The notes under the pieces were generated by a model that saw nothing but the letters and a program-made list of their open reading frames with translations, was not told the origin of the DNA and made no database searches. Below, in pieces: positions 1 to 5,052 of a stretch of DNA of 5,052 nucleotides. Positions within the stretch are counted from its first letter, which is position 1; each line of letters begins with the position of its first letter. Made by a program: the position numbers and the translations under genes. The DNA comes from an uncultured Acidimicrobiaceae bacterium (GTDB lineage Bacteria; Actinomycetota; Acidimicrobiia; Acidimicrobiales; Bog-793). The stretch lies in contig CAIVND010000048.1 of the NCBI GenBank assembly GCA_903907185.1, positions 1 through 5,052 of the forward strand, in the 5' to 3' direction.

Positions 1-1
1 C

Positions 2-280
2 CCCAATGGGATCGCGATCACCCCGGACGGCAAGACCGCTTACGTGACGAACGTCGGTTCGAATAGCGTCACCCCGATCACCGTCGCGACAAACACCGCG
101 GGAACGCCGATTACCGTCGGGTCCAACCCGATTGGGATCGCGATCACCCCGGACGGCAAGACCGCTTACGTGACGAACGTCAGTTCGAATAGCGTCACCC
201 CGATCACCGTCGCGACAAACACCGCCGGGACGCCGATCGCCGTCGGGTCCAACCCGATTGGGATCGCGATCACGCCGGAC
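2..280 (+). repeat. 126-bp in-frame tandem repeat (YVTN propeller units)
   Basis: Two full units, 8-133 and 134-259, are followed by a 21-base partial unit at 260-280. The period is exactly 126 bases, or 42 codons. By direct comparison the two full units differ at only five positions: 56/182, 100/226, 103/229, 112/238 and 113/239. Two of the changes alter the protein (Gly to Ser and Thr to Ala) and three are silent. The partial third unit differs from the second at one base, and the array then breaks into the PKD domain at 281. The array begins at the window edge, so more copies probably lie to the left. Confidence 0.93.
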
Positions 281-1279
281 CAGGCTCCGGTCGCTTCGCT
301 GAGCGCCACCCCCGGACTTTCTGGCCAGACGACGAGCTTCGACGCATCAGCGTCCACGGTCGCGATCGGTTCGATCACTTCCTACGCTTGGGACTTCGGG
401 GACGGGAACACTCAAACGACCTCGACGCCTACGACGACGCACACCTACTCATCGGCCGGAAACTTCAGCGCGAGTGTCACCGAGACGGACTCTGCCGGAA
501 CCTCTATCACCCAGGTCTTCACTGGTCAGACCGTGAGCAACAACGGCGGGACTTCAGCGACCGCGAGCAAGAGCGTCGCCATCTCCTCCCCGCCAACCAC
601 GACCATCGCTCCGACCACGACAACGACGATCCCACCTTCGCCGCGAATCATCATCGGCTCGAGCCAGGTCGTGGTCGCGAAATCAATGGCCCCAGTGAAG
701 CTGACCTGTAAGACCGAGACTTGCTCGGGTACGGTCAATCTCATCCAGTCGGTCACGACCAAGGTGCAAAAGGGCAAGAAGATCGTGACGCAGACCAGCA
801 CATTCGTTCTCGCCAGCGCGCCGTACAAGCTCGCGCCGAATAAAAGCAAGACCTTCGACCTCAGTCTCACCGCGACCGGGAAGGTCGTCCTCGCCGATGT
901 TGCGAAGATGCCGCTTCACGAGAAGGTGTCGGCCACCCTGCGCGGCGGGAGCAAGGTGACCAAGGCAGTCCTCGTCTCTGGCGTGACAAGCCCCGCAACA
1001 ACGACCCCCTTGCTGGGGACGAGCACCGGGAGGCTCAAGCTTTTGTCGGTCATACCCGACGCAGCCGGAGCTGGCCAGACCGTGACCCTTAACGGAACGG
1101 GACTCTTTGCCTCGGACGGCCACATCGTTGCAACCTTCGGTTCACAACTTGCGCATACGCGTTGTGTGAGCCACGAGGTCTGCATCGTGACCGTGCCGAG
1201 CGGGCTGACTGGTTCGGTTGCCGTGCGACTCCAGACCAGCTCGGGCCGCTCCAACGGAGTGATCTTCAACTCCCGCTGA
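2..1279 (+). CDS. YVTN-repeat / PKD / TIG surface or secreted protein, 5' truncated
   Basis: The reading frame is open from the first complete codon at base 2 and stops with TGA at 1277-1279. That gives 425 residues, with the N-terminus and any signal peptide off the left edge. Counting from base 2, residues 1-93 are YVTN-type beta-propeller repeats of 42 residues, with AYVTNV and ITPDGKT motifs. Residues 95 to about 184 form a PKD domain, with WDFGDG at 130-135 and HTYSSAGNF at 147-155. A Thr/Pro-rich linker follows at about 197-214. A beta-rich region at about 217-326 carries a Cys pair at 236 and 241. An IPT/TIG-like domain at about 345-425 has Cys at 388 and 394. Such domain sets are typical of extracytoplasmic binding or adhesion proteins, so a cell-surface or secreted role is likely, but the ligand cannot be told. 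No LPXTG motif or C-terminal membrane anchor is visible. Codons end mostly in G or C, more so than in the minus-strand genes. A valine GTG codon at base 44 could be mistaken for a start but lies inside a repeat unit. Confidence 0.85.
   Translation, partial: PNGIAITPDGKTAYVTNVGSNSVTPITVATNTAGTPITVGSNPIGIAITPDGKTAYVTNVSSNSVTPITVATNTAGTPIAVGSNPIGIAITPDQAPVASLSATPGLSGQTTSFDASASTVAIGSITSYAWDFGDGNTQTTSTPTTTHTYSSAGNFSASVTETDSAGTSITQVFTGQTVSNNGGTSATASKSVAISSPPTTTIAPTTTTTIPPSPRIIIGSSQVVVAKSMAPVKLTCKTETCSGTVNLIQSVTTKVQKGKKIVTQTSTFVLASAPYKLAPNKSKTFDLSLTATGKVVLADVAKMPLHEKVSATLRGGSKVTKAVLVSGVTSPATTTPLLGTSTGRLKLLSVIPDAAGAGQTVTLNGTGLFASDGHIVATFGSQLAHTRCVSHEVCIVTVPSGLTGSVAVRLQTSSGRSNGVIFNSR
590..643 (+). other. 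Thr/Pro-rich low-complexity linker segment
   Basis: This stretch encodes an 18-residue run made almost wholly of Thr, Pro and Ile, between the PKD domain and the following beta-rich region of the surface protein. Linkers like this are common in actinobacterial exported proteins and may be glycosylated, but glycosylation is inference. At the DNA level it is a run of ACC/ACG/ACA codons that could be prone to slippage. Confidence 0.7.
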
Positions 1280-1737
1280 CAGATTCCTCCCGGTATTGAT
1301 CGCGACGCACGCTTGAGCCGCTCAAGCAGTAGTGACGACGCGCCATGCAAACGACGAGCAGATGCCGTAGGGGGGACCGTTCGCGACGGGTTGACGTCTT
1401 GCGTCATGACCCTCAGCCATCGAAACTTCCCTCCCCGATCTTCCCAGGGTCGCAACATGGGTAGGCCCCGGACCAACTTCTCGGCCAACACCGCCGAATC
1501 GCTCGCTCGAATACCCGGCCGGCATTGAAGATGATGCAAGCCGCATTCGGTCCGCCGTCAGGTCCTCTGTGCGAATCAACCATCGACAGCGGTGAACAAA
1601 AGGCGAGGATGGACTTCTTCGCTGGCGCTGTCGGAGTCCGTCAAGAATCCGCCGAGCCACATTGCTCTTCAAAACTCAGAGTGGCAAGAATCTTTCTCGG
1701 TCAGAGTTGAAGTTCGGCTACAGCGGATCTGGCGTGG
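1280..1737. other. Intergenic region between convergent genes, no gene supported
   Basis: This 458-base stretch lies between the stop of the + strand surface protein and the stop of dipZ on the minus strand. Open frames of 61 to 207 codons occur on both strands, and the longer minus ones run into or overlap the surface protein gene. None has a recognisable domain, a convincing ribosome binding site or a consistent amino-acid composition. A decayed gene or mobile-element remnant is possible, but I recognise no transposase motif and no terminal repeats. The only structures noted are the hairpin at 1311-1327 and a weaker 5-bp inverted repeat at 1392-1406. Confidence 0.6.
1311..1327 (+). terminator. 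Possible transcription terminator hairpin
   Basis: A perfect 7-bp inverted repeat (GCTTGAG, loop CCG, CTCAAGC) sits 32 bases after the stop codon of the + strand surface protein gene. The position suits a terminator. No T-tract follows on either strand, so it is not a canonical intrinsic terminator. It could instead be an RNA-stabilising stem or chance. Confidence 0.35.
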
Positions 1738-3420
1738 TCATCCGAAGGTGAAGTCGTAGGCCTGAACCCCCGCCGAGAACTTCAATTGGAGCTCGCCAGT
1801 CTGTAGCGAAGATCCAGAGAAAAGCGTATACAGCTTGGGAATTCCTTTCACCGATATCGTACGGATGCTCTTGCCGTTAAACGACACATCGACAGTTCCG
1901 GTCCCTCCGATTACGAGATAGACATCGTTGGCAGTAAATTGAAGGTCGAGTCCGGCATCAACCCCAGACGTCGCCTCCTCCATGTGGTCATTCCACATCC
2001 CTGAAAGTGCGAATGAATTCGCGGGAATTACCGCTGGACTTTGATAATTCACAAATTTGTCGTCGACAAACGCAGTTCCCACCTCATTTTGACCCTGTGC
2101 GTACCCGATGTAACTCTCGGGAGTGAGCTGAGCGGTCGGCGTCTTGTTCGGAACTTCGGTAGCCGGTAGAAGGTCGGTTGATCCATTGGCTAAAAGCAGC
2201 GTTCGGATGTGACTCTCCATTGTGGCGTAGTCGCCTTCGCCAAAATCGTAGGCGCGAACTTTTCCGTTGGGGTCGATGAGATATTCCGCTGGCCAGTACT
2301 GATTTCCATAGGCATTCCAAGTTCCATAGTTGCTATCCACGGCGATTGGGTATTTGACGCCGAGGTTGGCTGCCGCACTTCGTACATTCGACACGACATG
2401 CTCGAAGGCAAACTCCGGTGTGTGTACACCAACCACGACGAGACCCTTATCCGCATAAGACTTGTACCAGGCTTCAACATGGGGGAGTGCGCGCTGGCAG
2501 TTAATGCAGGAATAGGTCCAGAAATCAATCAAGACAACTTTTCCTCTGAGCTGCGAAAGTGTCAGAGGCTTGTGGCCGGGTGTGTTCAACCAGCTCACGA
2601 TCCCCGTAAATGCAGGAGCTACTCCGAGTACTGGCAGGGATACTACTTTTACTGTTTTAGATTTATCGCCGTTCTTGGTGAATTGGTTGGCGTGTTCTCC
2701 GCTCAGCGATTGCAGTCGTTTCGCAATCGCCCCACTACTCTCCACATGGTTTTCTAGCGAAGAGGTATAGCCAGGAACTGCACGCTGGAGTGGATTAAAG
2801 ACACCAAACGCGATGGCAATCGTTGTCACGGCAAGAACTGCTCCACCGATCCGTCGAACGGCCGAAAGATGGTTGCGCAGTCGTTGCCATCCGATGCTCG
2901 CTCGTTGGGCAAGTATTGCGAACAGAAGAAGGGGGAGCGCGGCACCAAGCGAATAGAAGAATGTCACGAAGAGTGAAGATGCACTGATTCGATGATTGGC
3001 AGCTGCGACTGAGATTGCTGCAAGCACTGGACCGGCGCAGGGAACAAAGACAAGCCCAAGACTGAGGCCGAGCACGAAGCCTCCACCAGACTTCGCATAA
3101 CGCGATGAGCCCAATCGGTTAAACGGGCGCTCCAGGAGGTCCCCGATGAAGGGAATCATTAGGCCAACGGCCAGAATGAGAAGTAGGGCGATACCCAGCC
3201 AGAAAAGTAGGTTTTGCGGCAGATGGAGTGCGCTCAGCACCGTAACGCCGAGAAGTTCGGCCAGACTGAAGCTCACTACCAAGCCGATGATGATCAGAAT
3301 GGGTCTGGTCTTACTTGTGCCGGTCGAGCCTCCTACGACTACCGGCAGAACCGGCACGATGCATGGCGAGACTCCGGTGATGAGGCCTCCGAGAAACGCG
3401 ACTGCGAAAAGCTCAATCAT
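1738..3420 (-). CDS. dipZ: DipZ: CcdA-like membrane domain fused to thioredoxin-like domain
   Basis: The protein should carry reducing equivalents from cytoplasmic thioredoxin across the membrane to an extracytoplasmic thiol domain, as in the DsbD/CcdA family, serving disulfide reduction or cytochrome c maturation. It has 560 residues from the ATG at 3420. Six hydrophobic segments lie at about 2-29, 40-65, 71-92, 113-140, 147-171 and 191-208. The CcdA redox cysteines are Cys20 (SPCIVP) and Cys128 (VPCAGP), in segments 1 and 4. After a linker comes a TlpA-like thioredoxin domain at about 265-415 with WTYSCINC at 301-308 (Cys305, Cys308) and the cis-Pro region WPAEYLI, Pro377. The last 130 residues are beta-rich and resemble the carbohydrate-binding-like C-terminal domain of mycobacterial DipZ (Rv2874). 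A GTG at 3465 would add 15 polar residues that overlap the preceding gene. I prefer the ATG because it begins the first membrane segment and lies 5 bases after the lactate dehydrogenase stop. All key cysteines are present and the gene looks intact. Confidence 0.92.
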   Translation of the reverse strand: MIELFAVAFLGGLITGVSPCIVPVLPVVVGGSTGTSKTRPILIIIGLVVSFSLAELLGVTVLSALHLPQNLLFWLGIALLLILAVGLMIPFIGDLLERPFNRLGSSRYAKSGGGFVLGLSLGLVFVPCAGPVLAAISVAAANHRISASSLFVTFFYSLGAALPLLLFAILAQRASIGWQRLRNHLSAVRRIGGAVLAVTTIAIAFGVFNPLQRAVPGYTSSLENHVESSGAIAKRLQSLSGEHANQFTKNGDKSKTVKVVSLPVLGVAPAFTGIVSWLNTPGHKPLTLSQLRGKVVLIDFWTYSCINCQRALPHVEAWYKSYADKGLVVVGVHTPEFAFEHVVSNVRSAAANLGVKYPIAVDSNYGTWNAYGNQYWPAEYLIDPNGKVRAYDFGEGDYATMESHIRTLLLANGSTDLLPATEVPNKTPTAQLTPESYIGYAQGQNEVGTAFVDDKFVNYQSPAVIPANSFALSGMWNDHMEEATSGVDAGLDLQFTANDVYLVIGGTGTVDVSFNGKSIRTISVKGIPKLYTLFSGSSLQTGELQLKFSAGVQAYDFTFG

Positions 3421-3425
3421 TGGTA

Positions 3426-4688
3426 CTACTCGCTCTCTTGAAGGTTCTGTGGCTGAGACTCCCACGCCTTTGGCATTTCAACAAGCTGGTCGTTGAGCTC
3501 ACTGACGTTGTGTGCTCCCGTTAGCACCATTGTTTTGAGGAATCCTTCCTCAAGGAGGCGAAGAGCATGATCTACTCCTCGTTCGCCACCGGCGGCAAGT
3601 CCATAGAGGTATGACCTGCCGGTCATGCACGCAGTTGCTCCGAGCGATATCGCCTTTGCGATATCGCTCCCACGTCGGACGCCGCCATCACAGATCACTG
3701 GTATCTGATTCTCGGTTGCATCAATGACTTGGGTGATCAAACTGACTGGTGAGGGGGCGCCATCGAGCTGACGTCCGCCATGATTTGAGAGGGCAATTGC
3801 ATCGACTCCACTTTTGAGCGCCAATATGGCGTCTTCATGCCGTTGGATGCCTTTAAGCATGATTGGGCCCGACCACGCCTCTCTAAACCAGGCAACGTCT
3901 CGCCAGGAGAGTGCCTGATCAAATTGGCTGTTTACCTGTTCAGCGAGACTCACGGCGGACCGGCCATCACCCACCGTTGACCCTACAAGGTTCGCAAATG
4001 TGATGGGCTCCGCTCGGAGAAAGTCGTAGGTCCAACGTGGGTGCCGCGCACCCTCGTAAATGGTGTCGAGGCCGATCTTTGGCGGGAGAAGAAAGCCCCT
4101 CCGAATATCACGCTCACGTCGACCAAGGACGGGTGTATCTACTGTGATCATGATCGCCTCAAAATTCGCCTCACGCGCTCGAGCGAGTAAGTCGCTCACG
4201 AGGGCGCGGTCGCGCCATACGTAGACCTGAAACCAGTTTCGTGCATTTTCACCGGTTACCGCGGCAACATCCTCAATGGACCGGGTTGCCATGGTTGAGA
4301 GCGTGTAGGGAAGTGACATCCGTTCAGCAGACCGAGCAACAGCCAGCTCGCCTTGAGAGTTTGCGATCCGTGAAAAGCCGGTGGGGGCCAAGATTAGCGG
4401 GAAGGGAATATCTCGAGAAAAAAGTTGGGTGGCCGGATTGATGGCGGCGACATCCGCCAGGACTCTAGGGCGAAAGGTAATACGCGAAAAGTCATCGGTG
4501 TTGCGCCGAAGTGTGATCTCGTCCTCCGCACCGCCATCGATGTAATCGAATATTCCTGCAGGAAGATGTTGCTGAGCAAGGCGCCGCAGATCTTCAACAT
4601 TTGCGCATCGGGCGAGTTGTCGTTTCGTACGATCCCATTCGAACTGGCGGAAGCGGACAACTGATCGAAACGTAGCAAAAAGACTCAT
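3426..4688 (-). CDS. lldD: FMN-dependent L-lactate dehydrogenase (LldD2 type)
   Basis: This enzyme of the FMN-dependent alpha-hydroxy acid dehydrogenase family should oxidise L-lactate to pyruvate, most likely passing electrons to the quinone pool at the inner face of the membrane. It has 420 residues, the usual length for bacterial LldD. Visible motifs are FDYIDGGAEDE at 47-57 (active-site Tyr49), APTGF at 101-105, WFQVYVWRD at 152-160 (Tyr156), TVDTP at 182-186 and LKG at 278-280 (Lys279). SNHGGRQLD at 301-309 holds the catalytic base His303 and Arg306, and the FMN-phosphate region is DGGVRRG at 334-340 and TGR at 356-358. The N-terminus (RFRQFEWDRTKRQL) aligns by eye with mycobacterial LldD2 (Rv1872c), which supports the ATG at 4688 although no strong ribosome binding site precedes it. 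It is not the MftD paralogue, which lacks the FDYIDGGAEDE-type N-terminus. A closely related 2-hydroxyacid such as glycolate is an alternative substrate. It stops 5 bases before dipZ. Confidence 0.93.
   Translation of the reverse strand: MSLFATFRSVVRFRQFEWDRTKRQLARCANVEDLRRLAQQHLPAGIFDYIDGGAEDEITLRRNTDDFSRITFRPRVLADVAAINPATQLFSRDIPFPLILAPTGFSRIANSQGELAVARSAERMSLPYTLSTMATRSIEDVAAVTGENARNWFQVYVWRDRALVSDLLARAREANFEAIMITVDTPVLGRRERDIRRGFLLPPKIGLDTIYEGARHPRWTYDFLRAEPITFANLVGSTVGDGRSAVSLAEQVNSQFDQALSWRDVAWFREAWSGPIMLKGIQRHEDAILALKSGVDAIALSNHGGRQLDGAPSPVSLITQVIDATENQIPVICDGGVRRGSDIAKAISLGATACMTGRSYLYGLAAGGERGVDHALRLLEEGFLKTMVLTGAHNVSELNDQLVEMPKAWESQPQNLQESE
3429..3438 (-). promoter_or_regulatory. 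Purine-rich ribosome binding site candidate for dipZ
   Basis: Read on the minus strand, an AGAGAGCGAG run ends 8 bases before the ATG at 3420. It lies within the last codons of the upstream lactate dehydrogenase gene. The match to a Shine-Dalgarno sequence is weak. Its position supports the ATG at 3420 over the GTG at 3465, and fits translational coupling with the upstream gene. Confidence 0.4.
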
Positions 4689-4746
4689 TCGCTGAACTTA
4701 GGCTCGATTCTCCAAGTGGTGTGGCACATGTCGGAGGATACGGGAC
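4689..4746 (-). other. 58-base gap between cysA-like gene and lldD
   Basis: This is the only space between the two genes. I see no stem with a T-tract and no well-spaced -35/-10 pair on the minus strand. A short TGTGGCACA imperfect palindrome sits at about 4719-4727 but is too small to call an operator. The lack of a terminator is compatible with read-through from the cysA-like gene into lldD and dipZ. Confidence 0.45.
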
Positions 4747-5052
4747 CTAAAGATCACTCGACTGTCCGCTATTCGCCCGTTCGATCTCTTCGACACGTGC
4801 CTGGTGTAGAGATACATAGACCCTGTCACCTACAGCAATGGCGAGTTCATCAAAACTCCGACGCGCCAACTGCACGACGGTCGACGTCTCATCATCAAGG
4901 TCCACATCGACACGAACTTCAAAACCGAGCTGAGTAATGCGGCTGACGAGGCCTGTCCGCGCGTCTGGATGCGGTTCGGTTGTCAATACCAGATCGTGTG
5001 GACGCACCCACTCTCCCTCATGTTGGGTCGCTGGTCCAAGAAAGGTAAGGAC
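4747..5052 (-). CDS. cysA: CysA-like sulfate ABC transporter ATP-binding protein, C-terminal part
   Basis: Only the last 101 residues are present; the frame stays open to the right edge, so the ATPase domain lies outside the window. The stop is TAG at 4747-4749. The visible part is the TOBE-like regulatory tail typical of CysA: FLGP near the start, WVRPHDL, then LGFEVRVDVDL, then VVQLARRSFDELAIAVGDRVYVSL. The VRPHDL and LGFEVRV motifs are characteristic of sulfate/thiosulfate importer ATPases, which power uptake through CysT/CysW with a binding protein. A related TOBE-bearing importer ATPase such as a molybdate transporter is possible, because the Walker and signature motifs cannot be checked here. 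A GTG at 5005-5007 falls within the WVRPHDL motif and is not a start. The last ten residues are polar and variable. Confidence 0.8.
   Translation of the reverse strand, partial: VLTFLGPATQHEGEWVRPHDLVLTTEPHPDARTGLVSRITQLGFEVRVDVDLDDETSTVVQLARRSFDELAIAVGDRVYVSLHQARVEEIERANSGQSSDL

Noticed and set aside
1392..1406. Inverted repeat TGACG-TCTTG-CGTCA in the spacer
   Set aside because: The arms are only 5 bp, no promoter or gene start lies nearby, and this is expected by chance in a sequence of this length.
916..1539. 207-codon minus-strand open frame spanning the end of the surface protein gene and the spacer
   Set aside because: It overlaps about 360 bases of a well-supported gene on the other strand, shows no domain, and its Arg/Pro/Ser-rich composition is typical of an antisense shadow frame.
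1313..1710. Two short + strand open frames (71 and 61 codons) in the spacer
   Set aside because: Neither has a recognisable domain or a good ribosome binding site, and their compositions do not suggest a real protein. The first starts at TTG within the hairpin.
2209..2757. 182-codon + strand open frame inside dipZ
   Set aside because: It is fully antisense to the thioredoxin domain of dipZ, whose catalytic motif is unambiguous. No domain is recognisable in the + frame.
3426..4688. Assignment of the flavoenzyme as mycofactocin-system MftD
   Set aside because: The N-terminal FDYIDGGAEDE and SNHGGRQLD motifs and the overall alignment fit LldD2. No mycofactocin genes (mftA, mftB, mftC) are present in the window.
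4719..4727. Short palindrome TGTGGCACA upstream of lldD as a regulator site
   Set aside because: The 4-bp arms around one base are too short to support an operator, and no promoter elements could be placed next to it.

Overview
The window most likely comes from an actinobacterium. An acidimicrobium-like lineage is my best guess, but this is inference from protein style only. Three things point that way: a DipZ-type CcdA/thioredoxin fusion with a CINC active site as in mycobacteria, an FMN lactate dehydrogenase of the mycobacterial LldD2 type, and a secreted-looking YVTN-repeat/PKD protein with a Thr/Pro linker. There are no RNA genes, CRISPR arrays or intact mobile elements that I can see.

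Layout. Bases 2-1279 (+) hold the 3' part of a large extracytoplasmic protein whose start lies off the left edge. It has near-identical 126-bp repeats (42-residue YVTN beta-propeller units), a PKD domain, a Thr/Pro-rich linker, a beta-rich region with a close cysteine pair, and a terminal IPT/TIG-like domain. Bases 1280-1737 separate two convergent transcription units and contain no gene I can defend, only a small hairpin just after the + strand gene. Bases 1738-5052 are entirely minus strand and read right to left: the C-terminal end of a CysA-like sulfate ABC transporter ATPase (cut by the right edge), an FMN-dependent L-lactate dehydrogenase, and DipZ.

How the genes work together. The lactate dehydrogenase stop and the preferred dipZ ATG are separated by 5 bases, so these two are very probably co-transcribed and perhaps translationally coupled. 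The cysA-like gene ends 58 bases upstream of the lactate dehydrogenase start with no clear terminator between, so it may belong to the same transcript. The combination suggests sulfate uptake, lactate oxidation feeding electrons to the respiratory chain, and export of reducing equivalents to extracytoplasmic thiols. A direct functional link between lactate oxidation and DipZ is only a hypothesis. I did not find a clearly undescribed system; the most distinctive items are the homogenised repeat array of the surface protein and the lldD-dipZ pairing.
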